This document shows, piece after piece, positions 34,971-43,752 of a stretch of 64,000 nt of DNA. The position numbers were made by a program, and so were the translations under genes. This stretch comes from Thalassobacillus_A hwangdonensis (GTDB lineage: Bacteria; Bacillota; Bacilli; Bacillales; Halobacillaceae). The notes under the pieces are model-generated. The model was not told the DNA's origin. It was given only the letters and a program-made list of their open reading frames with translations, and did not search any database. The stretch lies in assembly GCF_042675915.1 (NCBI RefSeq), contig NZ_JBHTKL010000001.1:806001-870000 (forward strand), read 5' to 3'. Every line of letters starts with the position of its first letter. Position 1 is the first letter of the stretch.

Positions 34971-35373
34971 TAAGACCTTTGAATACTTTGTAAGCCATGT
35001 TCTGTACCATCGTACTGCCAGCGGTGGTCAACCTCGTACTCCGGTGGTAATCATCTATCTCCAGGTCAATGACCTGCCTCCCGTCCGGTTCAGTTCCCGT
35101 CGGAGAGTGCCCCTACCTTCATTTGGGTTGCTCGCTCATGGGGTTTACCTCGTTCCACTCCGTGCATTTCTACACGGACTACGTCACTGTGGCACTTTCA
35201 AGGTTGCAATACCATATCCATAAGGACGTAGGTATCTTCCCTGCCGTTAGCCGTAATGGCTACCCTGACTTATGGTTTCGTCAGGCATGAACACTACAAG
35301 CATCTCAGCTTGTGCGAGCATGGACTTTCCTCTGCATCAAGGATGCAGCGATTACCCAAGTATTCAAATGTGC
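34971..35373 (-). ncRNA. rnpB: RNase P RNA, Bacillus type B
   Basis: The minus strand reads through the conserved core of B. subtilis P RNA: GGGTAATCGCTGC, GAGGAAAGTCCATGCTCGC, AACGGCAGG, GTGGAACG, GGTAAACCCC, GAGCGAG, AACCCAAAT and, at the 3' side, AGATAGATGATTACC, ACAGAACATGGCTTAC. The P1 helix is clear: TTTGAATACTT near the 5' end pairs with AAGTATTCAAA at the 3' end. The RNA is the catalytic part of the enzyme that matures tRNA 5' ends. The 5' end near 35370-35373 is set by the promoter, the 3' end (near 34971) by comparison. Context (ypsC on one side, gpsB on the other) is as in B. subtilis. Confidence 0.96.
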
Positions 35374-35379
35374 TTTATT

Positions 35380-35408
35380 ATTGTAGCTTTTATTGTTTTT
35401 TTCGTCAA
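35380..35408 (-). promoter_or_regulatory. promoter of rnpB
   Basis: On the minus strand TTGACG (35403-35408) and TACAAT (35380-35385) are spaced by exactly 17 bases, 7-10 bases before the RNA 5' end. Confidence 0.85.
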
Positions 35409-35468
35409 TCTATTTACCATTATACAAGGTTAGCTGTTGCGATTCATTAGTGAATGATTGGTAACAAA

Positions 35469-35783
35469 TCAAGAATCTGCATACTTCTTGCCGAACACTG
35501 CTTTTTCCAGATTGGACAAGCGTTTCAACACATCATAGTTCACTTGATTATTCTGATTGATCGGCTGATGCGGTCTAGTTCTGGATGCATCCCGTGATGG
35601 AGAGCGTTTCAGCTTTTCATTCTCCTGACGCAGCCTTTCGATCTCCTGAGACATTGTTTCATAGTCCTGGATGATCAGATCAAGGAATTCATCCACTTCT
35701 TCCTGATTGTACCCACGCATCGCATTCTTAAATTCTTTTTCAAGTATTGCCTTTCCGTCTAAATGCATTTTATCTGTATTCAC
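35469..35783 (-). CDS. gpsB: cell division protein GpsB
   Basis: A 104-residue coiled-coil adaptor that shuttles PBP1 between side wall and septum. The N-terminal DivIVA-like lipid/PBP-binding domain is AILEKEFKNAMRGYNQEEVDEFLDLIIQDYE, followed by a coiled coil (EIERLRQENEKLK), a basic disordered linker (SPSRDASRTRPHQP) and the trimer-forming C terminus LKRLSNLEKAVFG. GTG at 35781-35783 with GAGGTG 5 bases upstream is the start; the frame extends 20 codons further without family similarity. Its client ponA is also in this window. Confidence 0.94.
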   Translation of the reverse strand: MNTDKMHLDGKAILEKEFKNAMRGYNQEEVDEFLDLIIQDYETMSQEIERLRQENEKLKRSPSRDASRTRPHQPINQNNQVNYDVLKRLSNLEKAVFGKKYADS

Positions 35784-35860
35784 GATATCACCTCTGTTTA
35801 CACACCTTGGTTTTATTTTTCCAAAACATCGTTCGAATGTCAATTTTTACACCGTTACTG

Positions 35861-36424
35861 TTATTGTGCCCAATAGTCCGGATCTGCCATCCGGATTTCT
35901 TCAACAATATCCTCTAAATCCATCGGGGTTATATAATAAATAGGATAACTGCCCTTCTCCTGATAATCCATGGCCATTTTTCTGAAGTAATCGGGGGATC
36001 CAGGGGTATCAGTATCATACAATAGCAGTGCACCATCAGAGTGTTCGATTAGAAATTGATCTTTCTGCCTGAACTGATATGGTGCTTTGTAATCCTGCTC
36101 ATGGACTGGTTTATAAAAATCCGCTACAAGTGTGAGTTCTTCGTATTTCATCTTCAATTGCTCCGGCCAGCGATCCTCCTGGTTCGTAAATGGCGGAAGA
36201 ATCGCAAGCTTGATGTCATGGCTTTCTTTCAGGTCCATGACTACTTCTGCGGTCCAGAGTTCCACACCCATCTGTCCTGATACGAGGACCCATTCCAGTC
36301 CCTCTTCAATAAGAGACAACAGGCGTTTCTTCAATGCTGCTTTGATAAACATGATTCGCTGGTCATCCTGCTTGAATATTCCAAGCTCCATCTGCTTATA
36401 GCCAGTGACCACTAACGTTTTCAT
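35861..36424 (-). CDS. ypsA: YpsA (DUF1273, SLOG superfamily)
   Basis: A 187-residue Rossmann-like protein of the SLOG superfamily. Key blocks are LVVTGYKQMELGIF at the N terminus, LVSGQMGVELWTAEVV (the nucleotide-binding GxxxGxE region) and LLLYDTDTPGSPDYF. In B. subtilis YpsA influences cell division; it is next to gpsB there and here. ATG at 36422-36424 with AAGGAG 6 bases upstream is the start; the frame opens nine codons earlier. Confidence 0.9.
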   Translation of the reverse strand: MKTLVVTGYKQMELGIFKQDDQRIMFIKAALKKRLLSLIEEGLEWVLVSGQMGVELWTAEVVMDLKESHDIKLAILPPFTNQEDRWPEQLKMKYEELTLVADFYKPVHEQDYKAPYQFRQKDQFLIEHSDGALLLYDTDTPGSPDYFRKMAMDYQEKGSYPIYYITPMDLEDIVEEIRMADPDYWAQ

Positions 36425-36486
36425 AACATGCTCCTTATACTTTATGTACACAAAAGTTAAAATACAGGACTTATTTCATTATAAAC

Positions 36487-36516
36487 GAAAAACGAGCACC
36501 ACGGAAGTGCTCGTTT
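36487..36516 (-). terminator. terminator of cotD-like gene
   Basis: On the minus strand AAACGAGCAC-ttccgtg-GTGCTCGTTT continues as TTTTTCG. Confidence 0.88.
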
Positions 36517-36525
36517 CATGATTCT

Positions 36526-36966
36526 TTAACGCCAAGGTCTTTTGCGTCCCATTCCTGGCATCATCCCTTGCGCACCCATCGGTGGCATATTGGATCCCAT
36601 TGGACCCATTCCGGTCTGTGCTCCTGCTACTTGACTGCCCGGTCCCATCCCGGTTTGTGCACCAGCTACTTGACCTCCTGGACCTCCTGGCCCCATCGGT
36701 GGTCGAGGACCTTGCATTGCTGGAGAAACCTGCTGTGGTGGCATGAATGTGTTGGTCTGATTGAACGTATTTTCTACTGATTGAGTTTGCGGGAAGAAAT
36801 GTTTGTTTTCAGTTAGATGATGGTTCATGACCGTTGTATGAGTTGGGTAGATGTGATTGACGTCCTGCTTATAGAAGTTGTGTTTGACGCAGTGTTTTGT
36901 AGGATGGACGACTTGTTGTGCCGGACTCACCTGCGGACAGCCGCAATTCATATGCTTGTTGAACAT
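36526..36966 (-). CDS. cotD: inner spore coat protein CotD-like
   Basis: A 146-residue protein rich in His, Gln, Met, Gly and Pro. The N-terminal 65 residues match CotD: CGCPQVSPAQQVVHPTKHCVKHNF, then VNHIYPTHTTVMNHH and HFFPQTQS. The C-terminal half is a Gly/Pro/Met extension with two perfect VAGAQTGMGP repeats, longer than B. subtilis CotD (75 residues). The coat role and the gpsB-ypsA-cotD order support the call. A sigma-K-like promoter lies just upstream. AGGAAAGGGG precedes ATG. Confidence 0.88.
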   Translation of the reverse strand: MFNKHMNCGCPQVSPAQQVVHPTKHCVKHNFYKQDVNHIYPTHTTVMNHHLTENKHFFPQTQSVENTFNQTNTFMPPQQVSPAMQGPRPPMGPGGPGGQVAGAQTGMGPGSQVAGAQTGMGPMGSNMPPMGAQGMMPGMGRKRPWR

Positions 36967-37003
36967 TTTGTATAGACCCCTTTCCTAATACTTGGTACAT
37001 TAA

Positions 37004-37031
37004 TAACCTATGAAGGGACAAGGGAACATGT
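37004..37031 (-). promoter_or_regulatory. candidate sigma-K promoter of cotD
   Basis: On the minus strand AC (37030-37031), 17 bases, then CATAGGTTA (37004-37012). This fits the sigma-K consensus (AC; CATAnnnTA). B. subtilis cotD is sigma-K dependent. Confidence 0.6.
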
Positions 37032-37080
37032 ACTAGTGCAAACATCCATTTTGATTTCATGGAACAGTCATACAAAATAA

Positions 37081-37117
37081 GAAAGCCCGGACAATACTAA
37101 CCATTGTCCGGGCTTTC
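37081..37117 (-). terminator. terminator of cdd
   Basis: GAAAGCCCGGACAAT and ATTGTCCGGGCTTTC form a perfect 15-bp stem 7 bases after the cdd stop codon. The T-tract is short (TTTCTTATTTTG). Confidence 0.8.
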
Positions 37118-37123
37118 ACTTAT

Positions 37124-37552
<429 letters not shown>

Positions 37553-37622
37553 TTATAATTCAAACAACACCTATTGTAAAGCGGTTTCAAAATTTCCGTT
37601 GATAGCACCTGCACATTCTTAT

Positions 37623-37638
37623 TTGACATATGTGTCAA
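37623..37638. promoter_or_regulatory. operator-like palindrome over a -35 box
   Basis: TTGACA-tatg-TGTCAA has perfect 6-base arms around a near-palindromic centre. Its left arm equals the sigma-A -35 consensus. It lies about 65 bases upstream of the RND pump gene, the usual place for a repressor of an efflux pump. Confidence 0.5.
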
Positions 37639-37703
37639 AAAAGCGTTTAGTTGAGTTATATACTTAATTGAAACAGCTATTTTAACATGCAGGAGGGCTT
37701 ACG

Positions 37704-40700
37704 ATGGCAAGGTTACTCAAATTCAGAAAAATGGTATGGGTATTCATTCTTTTACTCGTATTCACTGGTATTTTTACGTACTATCAATTACCGAAGCGTG
37801 AAATACCTGAAATCAATGTAAATATCGCATCCATCTCTACAGTTTATCCAGGTGCGACCCCGACGGAAGTAGAGAGCAGTGTCACGAATCCTTTAGAAAA
37901 TGAACTGTTGTCGATTGAAGGAGTGGATGAACTATCCTCCGCTTCAACGACAGGTTTTTCAAACATTACCATCACGTTGGCAGACGGCACTGACCTGACG
38001 ACAGCGAATTCGAAAATCCGTCAAGTCGTATCTGATATATCAAGGGGTTTCCCTGAAGAGGTACAGGATCCTGATGTCAATACAGACGTTATGAAATCTG
38101 CTGTAGCATCCTACCATCTGATGGCTGATAATTACGACACGCTATATCAACTGAGGGAAACAGTGGATGAATGGAAGGATCAGCTGGAGGATATCAACGG
38201 GGTAGACTCCCTGCTGATCAAAGGCTTGCCGGAACAGGAGGTTGTTCTGTCACTTGATAACGAACAGCTGAAGGAAAATCGCCTTTCCGCCTTTCAAGTG
38301 ATCGAGTCGATCAATAATGAATTGACCCCAAGCGCAATCGGCACAGAGCAATCCGATAATAAAATCTATCAGCTTGTGTTCGAGAAATATAAGGGAATCG
38401 AGGAACTCGGAAATGTTCCTGTAGGTAACGATGAAAGTGGAGATCCATTATTTTTAAGTGATATTGGTGACATATCCATTGAGGAGAAACAACCGGAAGA
38501 TCTGATTACGTATGAAGGTACACCTGCGATTTCCATCACTATCATGTCCGAGGAAGGAGCGAATATTTCCTCCCTGCAGGAAACGCTCACGGAAAAAGTG
38601 GACGCTCTCGCTTCCGATCTTCCTTCATCAGTCTCTGTAGACCGGTTTTATACGCAAAGCACAGTCATCAATGAAGTTTTCACTAACTTGATTACATCGT
38701 TTGCAATCTCCCTGGTCGCTGTCTTTGCAATCATGCTGCTGGGATTACCGTTTTCAGCTGCTGTACTGGTTGGAATTTCTATCCCTATTTCCATTTTGAT
38801 CGGGCTTACCCCATTGCCTTATACAGGGGTGGACTTGAATCAGATTTCGATTATAGGGATGATCATAGCGATCGGTATCCTTGTCGATGATGCCATCGTT
38901 GTAAACGACAATATCCAAAGGCGTTACCAAATGGGAGATGATGCCCTTACAGGAGCGATAAAAGGTGTGAAAGAAGTCGGGAAATCGATCATCACCTCAA
39001 CGTTGATGATCGTGTTCAGTTTCTTTCCTCTGACCTTTCTTTCAGGTTCCAACGGGGATTTCATCCGTGCGTTGCCGACAGTATTGATTTTCACAATCAT
39101 AGCTTCAACAATCATTGCACTTACACTGATTCCTACCGTGCGCTATGCAGGAAAGCTTCGCAGCAAGAAGAAAACGAAAGAAAAGGCTGGTTTACTTGGA
39201 GGATTCTTCAACTGGCTTGAAACCGTCTACGCAGATAAAATCCTGCCTAAAACGACGAAGCGCCCATGGGTCACCGGCCTCTCTGGTCTAGTTGCATGTA
39301 TCCTGCTTGCTTTGTTGGTCGTTAAAATTCCGTTTGAATTTTTCCCGTCAGCAGATAGGCCTGAGGTAACGGTGTCAGTAAGGTATCCTCAAGGTACTCC
39401 TATTGAAGAAACGAAAATGAAATTGGAAGAGATGGAACAATTCCTGACCGACCAGACGGATCATATAACAGAAACAGCCGTTTATACTGGCAGCGGCCTA
39501 CCAAACTTGTTCAGCTCTTCGATGCAGCGAACTGGTGAAAATACAGGTCAACTCCTGGTACGTGTCGATCGTAGTAACACTAGCGCTTCTGCCTTCATAG
39601 ATGAATGGGAGAGCACGCTGAGGGATGAGTTTGATGGGGAAATCTTCCTGGATACGATTGTTTCCGGTCCCCCTCCCTCTCCACCTGTCGAAGTGAAGAT
39701 CCAAGGGCCACAAATTGAAGAGCTTGTTGATGCCGCACAAGATGCAGCGTCCGCTTTTGAGGAGTTGGATTCGACAGAAGTTACAACTTTGAATGCAGGA
39801 GAAGGTCAGTCCTTCATCCGTTTTGAACCGGACCGACAGCAGCTGGCTGAAAACGGTATTCCAGTAGACCAGGTCACCTCTCAGATCCAGGTGGCAAACA
39901 CCGGTATTCCACTAGGAACGTTTGATAACGGTGTAGATCGTCTACCTATGAAAGCGATCGTAGATGATGGCGCTGAGGAAGGTGTTGACCTTGGGGAATT
40001 GGAAGTCGTTTCTCAGTCCTCTCCACAGCAACAGGGTGGAGCACCCTCTACACTGTCACTCGATGAAATCATCAGTGAGGATGAGTATGAAGAAATCGGA
40101 GCCATTCCGCACTTGAACGGTGTACGTACCATCACCCTCCAAGCATACCCGGTTAAGGGCGAAGAAGATGCGTTTAACGAATCCGCCGATCAATTGATTG
40201 ATGACATCGAAACCAGTCTCCCTGAAGGGTATCAACTGGTACAGACAGGTGAATCCAATGCACAGACAGAATTCTTCATTGAGGTATCCAAATTGTTCGT
40301 CATCGTCTTGTTCCTGATCTATTTGACGATTGCAGTACAGTTCAATTCATTGACGATGCCACTCCTTGTCACTAGTTCCGTATTTCTGGCGATTACAGGA
40401 GCGATTATTGGATTATTCGTAACTGGGCAACCGCTAAGCTTCCTTGCCGTATTAGGTATCGTGTCCTTATCAGGGATCGTCGTTCGTAACTCTGTGATTT
40501 TGATTGAATTCATAGAGCAGAACAAAGAGAAGACTACGCTTATTGAAGCGGTCATCGAAGCAGGAAGAGCTCGGATCCGTCCAATTGTGCTGACGACCCT
40601 TACTTCTGTTGCAGCTTTGGTGCCGATCATTTTCTCCGGTGATGTACTGTTCCAGCCATTGGCAGTATCCATCGTTTCAGGATTATTATTCTCAACGATA

Positions 40701-40796
40701 CTGACTTTGATGCTCGTTCCCGCTTTCTATTTGATGCTTCACCGCATCCGTTTTGGGAGGAGGAAAGAAAACAGACATTCAACAGATATGGAGTAG
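37704..40796 (+). CDS. RND family efflux pump (SwrC-like)
   Basis: A 1030-residue inner-membrane proton antiporter of the RND superfamily with 12 helices and two large extracytoplasmic loops. The N terminus MARLLKFRKMVWVFILLLVF starts helix 1. The first loop has the family block YPGATPTEVESSVTNPLE. The proton-relay Asp pair in GILVDDAIVVND is near residue 395 in helix 4. The closest well-known relative is SwrC/YerP of B. subtilis, linked to surfactin export and drug tolerance. No adaptor or outer channel is needed in Gram-positives. AGGAGG precedes ATG by 9 bases; no regulator gene is adjacent. Confidence 0.92.
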   Translation: MARLLKFRKMVWVFILLLVFTGIFTYYQLPKREIPEINVNIASISTVYPGATPTEVESSVTNPLENELLSIEGVDELSSASTTGFSNITITLADGTDLTTANSKIRQVVSDISRGFPEEVQDPDVNTDVMKSAVASYHLMADNYDTLYQLRETVDEWKDQLEDINGVDSLLIKGLPEQEVVLSLDNEQLKENRLSAFQVIESINNELTPSAIGTEQSDNKIYQLVFEKYKGIEELGNVPVGNDESGDPLFLSDIGDISIEEKQPEDLITYEGTPAISITIMSEEGANISSLQETLTEKVDALASDLPSSVSVDRFYTQSTVINEVFTNLITSFAISLVAVFAIMLLGLPFSAAVLVGISIPISILIGLTPLPYTGVDLNQISIIGMIIAIGILVDDAIVVNDNIQRRYQMGDDALTGAIKGVKEVGKSIITSTLMIVFSFFPLTFLSGSNGDFIRALPTVLIFTIIASTIIALTLIPTVRYAGKLRSKKKTKEKAGLLGGFFNWLETVYADKILPKTTKRPWVTGLSGLVACILLALLVVKIPFEFFPSADRPEVTVSVRYPQGTPIEETKMKLEEMEQFLTDQTDHITETAVYTGSGLPNLFSSSMQRTGENTGQLLVRVDRSNTSASAFIDEWESTLRDEFDGEIFLDTIVSGPPPSPPVEVKIQGPQIEELVDAAQDAASAFEELDSTEVTTLNAGEGQSFIRFEPDRQQLAENGIPVDQVTSQIQVANTGIPLGTFDNGVDRLPMKAIVDDGAEEGVDLGELEVVSQSSPQQQGGAPSTLSLDEIISEDEYEEIGAIPHLNGVRTITLQAYPVKGEEDAFNESADQLIDDIETSLPEGYQLVQTGESNAQTEFFIEVSKLFVIVLFLIYLTIAVQFNSLTMPLLVTSSVFLAITGAIIGLFVTGQPLSFLAVLGIVSLSGIVVRNSVILIEFIEQNKEKTTLIEAVIEAGRARIRPIVLTTLTSVAALVPIIFSGDVLFQPLAVSIVSGLLFSTILTLMLVPAFYLMLHRIRFGRRKENRHSTDME

Positions 40797-40801
40797 AACA
40801 C

Positions 40802-40839
40802 AACAAAAGGATGTCCCTTGACCGGGCATCCTTTTGTTA
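40802..40839 (+). terminator. terminator of the RND gene
   Basis: AAAAGGATG-t-CCC and GGG-CATCCTTTT pair, followed by GTTAT; its sequence is nearly the same as the terminator at 41054-41083. Confidence 0.85.
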
Positions 40840-40920
40840 TATCATCTATTGCAGCAGTTGAGTATTTTTTTCATATTTACAACAGGTAAAGGGAAAAATA
40901 CTTCCGAGGAGGGTGATTAC

Positions 40921-41052
40921 ATGGGCCGAGGTAAAGGGTTCAAAGAAAAGCGACAAAACCATGAACATGAGAAACCGAAAACAGCTAAACGATTCGCTGA
41001 ATCCGGTGATCAGGTAAGGAAGATCCCTGAAGGAACTTCTCATAAAGAATGA
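40921..41052 (+). CDS. small basic protein, 43 residues, unknown
   Basis: A short hydrophilic protein (MGRGKGFKEKRQNHEHEKPK and on to RKIPEGTSHKE), rich in Lys, Arg, Glu and His and probably disordered. GAGGAGGGTG lies 6 bases before ATG, and terminators flank it on both sides, making a discrete one-gene unit. The size and composition suit small spore proteins, and a likely SspM homologue lies 0.9 kb away, but no family is recognised. Confidence 0.6.
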   Translation: MGRGKGFKEKRQNHEHEKPKTAKRFAESGDQVRKIPEGTSHKE

Positions 41053-41053
41053 C

Positions 41054-41083
41054 AAAAAGGATGCCTATCCGGGCATCCTTTTT
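41054..41083. terminator. bidirectional terminator
   Basis: AAAAAGGATGCC and GGGCATCCTTTTT pair around TATCC. The T-tracts on both strands allow it to end both the 43-residue gene (plus) and yppE (minus). Confidence 0.88.
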
Positions 41084-41084
41084 G

Positions 41085-41432
41085 TCAATTATCAACAATC
41101 ATGTCCAATACATAATGAACGGAATGATTCAATTCCCTGTATCGCTTCTTCTTAACGTCAAAGAAGTAACTATGCAATATCAATAATTCGATATTTTCAT
41201 GTGTGGATTTCACCTGGTTCGGGTGAACCTTCACTTCGCGATTTTTAACATACTCACTGGCAAGCTCCAGCCATTGGTCGTTCAATTCGAACATCGGGGC
41301 TGTTTCTTTCTTCACCACTTCAAAGTAGGCTTTATCTTTCCTATCTACTGGTTCTTGCTGCTGATCGAACTTTTCCTGAAGTTGATCGATCAGATGCCTT
41401 ATATTATTGGTCGCATCGATAACGGAAGTCAC
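41085..41432 (-). CDS. yppE: YppE family protein (DUF1798)
   Basis: A 115-residue four-helix-bundle protein. The DUF1798 layout is visible: helix 1 IDATNNIRHLIDQLQEKFD, then DKAYFEVVKKETAPMFELNDQWLELA and VKSTHENIELLILHSYFFDVKKKRYREL. The function is unknown; B. subtilis yppE lies in the same recU/sspM neighbourhood. The start is GTG; a weak GAAGG lies upstream. Confidence 0.8.
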   Translation of the reverse strand: MTSVIDATNNIRHLIDQLQEKFDQQQEPVDRKDKAYFEVVKKETAPMFELNDQWLELASEYVKNREVKVHPNQVKSTHENIELLILHSYFFDVKKKRYRELNHSVHYVLDMIVDN

Positions 41433-41486
41433 TTGCCTTCATCCTTTTTCTTCAACCATATCATGTCAGAAGACAAATTTGAACGG

Positions 41487-41765
41487 TCACGCTCTTTTTT
41501 TCTCCCTCATTAGTGAAAAGTGATGATTCATATGAAGCTCCTTCTGATCCTTTTTCAAAAGCTTCATTTCTTCCCGGAGAGCGATAATATCTTCCTGCAA
41601 ACGGTCGATTTCTTTTCGATGGGCAATTGCCATCGTAAATACAACTTCATCCGCCTTCAAGGATATCTTCTGTTCCAGCCTTCTCATTTCTTCCATGACT
41701 TCTCCTAGTGATTGTTCTAAACGCTGACGAGGAACACCTTTTTTCTCTTTCATAGATAGTACCAT
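41487..41765 (-). CDS. hypothetical coiled-coil protein, 92 residues
   Basis: A short, highly charged protein that is almost all coiled coil (RLEQSLGEVMEEMRRLEQKI, then KEIDRLQEDIIALREEMKLL). It has no membrane segment or known motif, and I do not recognise a family. AGGAG lies 6 bases before ATG. It precedes yppE on the same strand by 54 bases, so the two may be transcribed together. Confidence 0.6.
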   Translation of the reverse strand: MVLSMKEKKGVPRQRLEQSLGEVMEEMRRLEQKISLKADEVVFTMAIAHRKEIDRLQEDIIALREEMKLLKKDQKELHMNHHFSLMREKKRA

Positions 41766-41927
41766 CTATAACTCCTCCTCCGTTCTTCTCATACCACCTT
41801 AATTCGGTATTGCTGTTCAAGTTCCTATCCAGGTGACAAAAGAAGAACGAATCCTACAAATAAAGCTAAGGAAAACCGCTCATAAAACATCCCTTTCGAC
41901 AAAGACTAACAATAAGGAGGGATAGAC

Positions 41928-42035
41928 ATGTCAGAGAAACAACGAAATAAAAAGCAGAAAAATGAAAAGCAGCAGCAGAAGCATCAGAAAACCGGTAATC
42001 CAAAATTAGATGGTGAAAACCGTCCAGCTACGTAA
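41928..42035 (+). CDS. sspM: small acid-soluble spore protein, SspM-like
   Basis: A 35-residue, very basic and Gln-rich peptide (MSEKQRNKKQKNEKQQQKHQ, ending NPKLDGENRPAT). The C terminus LDGENRPAT resembles LGGPNRPST of B. subtilis SspM, and the position near yppC and recU matches sspM there. Such minor small acid-soluble proteins are made in the forespore. AGGAGGG lies 6 bases before ATG. A weak sigma-G-like pair (AAATA, about 18 bases, CATAAAA) lies upstream. Confidence 0.7.
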   Translation: MSEKQRNKKQKNEKQQQKHQKTGNPKLDGENRPAT

Positions 42036-42043
42036 ATCAAGAT

Positions 42044-42075
42044 GGAATGTCATCCTTTTGGAGGCATTCCTTTTG
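42044..42075 (+). terminator. terminator of sspM-like gene
   Basis: GGAATG-tca-TCC-tttt-GGA-gg-CATTCC followed by TTTTG. Confidence 0.6.
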
Positions 42076-43006
42076 TGTTCACAGGTAAAATTTTTGCTAA
42101 TTGAAGCATCAGCCGCTTCTTAAAGTAGAATTTTTGGGGAGCAAAGGATTCTGCAGGGATGGATAAATCCCACCATCGCTGTTTGATGCCTCTGATTTTA
42201 TACCAGTCTTCCCTTAGCTGATCCTCATGGGTGACTATTTGATAACATTCCCTTAAAGGGCTTGCATGCCCTTTCCTGTATCCTTCATATTCTGTCCTCG
42301 ACCCAGTAACTGGAACTTGTTGAATAAATATGGTGAACTGCTCATACAATGCAGGGTTGAATAGTAGAGAAGTCAACGAGTGACCGATCGCAATCCTTCG
42401 GTCAAGGCTGGTGAAACGATTGATCGATAACCCATACAACTCTCCCTCTACTGTCGGGAAAAGGACAACGTTCAATTTCAACAAAGATTCCAGGAGGTAA
42501 GGCCAGTGACGAAAAACCTGTTGATGGAAATATGGCTGGATGATTACCGGCCGCTGAATCATATTTTGTTCATTAATGATGAGCGCCTTAGTCAGACGTT
42601 GCTCATCACCCGTTTCAAAAAAACGATGCCACTCCTGGATCATGAAGGAAGAAACTTTAAATGCCTTCAATTCGTCAAATAAGGGGATACCCTTTTTTTT
42701 CGACAATGAATAAATCAGCAACTGAGGAAAAGCATCAGAGAAAATCAGCCAATTCGCTCGCTCATAAGTCATGAATAACTGGTTGCGCATTTTTTCATTT
42801 AAAAAGCTAATGAAAGGCTCTGTTGTGAGGTCTGTCATGTTCCATCCGGCATTTCTTGATACAATCCCTGCAAGAAGCGACCACTTGATCTCAGGGTATT
42901 CAAAATAGAAGTTTTGATAGGCTTTCGTACGGGTAATATTATCACGGTTATACTCATTGACTTGGGCAGCGATAAGATTCAGGTCATAAGGAGTTAAGTC
43001 GGTCAT
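42050..43006 (-). CDS. yppC: YppC family protein (DUF2515)
   Basis: A 318-residue helical protein of the DUF2515 family. Landmarks are MTDLTPYDLNLIAAQVNEYN at the N terminus, EIKWSLLAGIVSRNAGWNMTDL, WLIFSDAFPQLLIYS and the conserved TGSRTEYEGYRKG near residue 235. The function is unknown; it is divergent from recU-ponA as in B. subtilis. ATG at 43004-43006 with GGAGGGG just upstream is the start; the frame extends 27 codons further with no site. Confidence 0.88.
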   Translation of the reverse strand: MTDLTPYDLNLIAAQVNEYNRDNITRTKAYQNFYFEYPEIKWSLLAGIVSRNAGWNMTDLTTEPFISFLNEKMRNQLFMTYERANWLIFSDAFPQLLIYSLSKKKGIPLFDELKAFKVSSFMIQEWHRFFETGDEQRLTKALIINEQNMIQRPVIIQPYFHQQVFRHWPYLLESLLKLNVVLFPTVEGELYGLSINRFTSLDRRIAIGHSLTSLLFNPALYEQFTIFIQQVPVTGSRTEYEGYRKGHASPLRECYQIVTHEDQLREDWYKIRGIKQRWWDLSIPAESFAPQKFYFKKRLMLQLAKILPVNTKGMPPKG

Positions 43007-43140
43007 TCGACACCCCTCCTCTTTTTGTATATTATGTGACAATCCGTTCAGTAATAATGGAAAGTTGTAATATTTTTTTATTCTCATTCCTGACGGAAAT
43101 TTGATATGATACTGTCATGGCAAAGAGGAGGAATGGGACA

Positions 43141-43734
43141 ATGAATTATCCGAACGGGAAGCGTTCATCCATATCGTTACCAACTGGAATTAAAAAGAAG
43201 AAGCAGCCGGATTTCAGTAATCGCGGAATGACGCTCGAAGAAGATATCAGTGCAACGAATGACTATTATCGTACCCATGACATTGCCGTCATTCACAAAA
43301 AACCGACCCCGGTCCAGATTGTGAAAGTGGACTATCCTAAGCGGAGTGCCGCTGTCATCAAGGAAGGCTATTTCAAACAGGCTTCTACCACCGATTTCAA
43401 CGGCATTTACAAAGGACAGTATGTCGACTTTGAAGCGAAGGAAACGAAGAATAAAACTTCCTTTCCTTTATCCAATATCCATCAGCATCAAATCGATCAT
43501 ATGAAAGCGATCCATCACCATGGTGGAATATGCTTCATGATCATGCGGTTCACTCCGCATGATGAAACCTACTTCATTTCCGCCAAGAAGCTTTTTCACT
43601 GGTGGGATGAACAATATAATGGTGGAAGGAAATCCATCCCCTACTCCTTTATCAAAAGGAATGGATACCTGATTCCTTTCCACTATCAGGCTCGAGTAGA
43701 TTACATCAAAATACTCGACAAGCTTTTTTTCTAG
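43141..43734 (+). CDS. recU: Holliday junction resolvase RecU
   Basis: A 197-residue nuclease that resolves Holliday junctions and helps load RecA. The catalytic core is [23 protein letters not shown], with the acidic residues and Lys of the PD-(D/E)xK fold; the N-terminal stalk region is disordered and basic. ATG at 43141 with AGGAGG 9 bases upstream is preferred; the earlier ATG at 43117 has none. It ends 18 bases before ponA and shares its operon, the standard arrangement in Bacillus. Confidence 0.95.
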   Translation: MNYPNGKRSSISLPTGIKKKKQPDFSNRGMTLEEDISATNDYYRTHDIAVIHKKPTPVQIVKVDYPKRSAAVIKEGYFKQASTTDFNGIYKGQYVDFEAKETKNKTSFPLSNIHQHQIDHMKAIHHHGGICFMIMRFTPHDETYFISAKKLFHWWDEQYNGGRKSIPYSFIKRNGYLIPFHYQARVDYIKILDKLFF

Positions 43735-43752
43735 AAATGGAGGAAATGAGTT

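Noticed and set aside
35069..35450. Plus-strand open frames across 35.1-35.4 kb
   Set aside because: They run antisense through the RNase P RNA and have no ribosome site.
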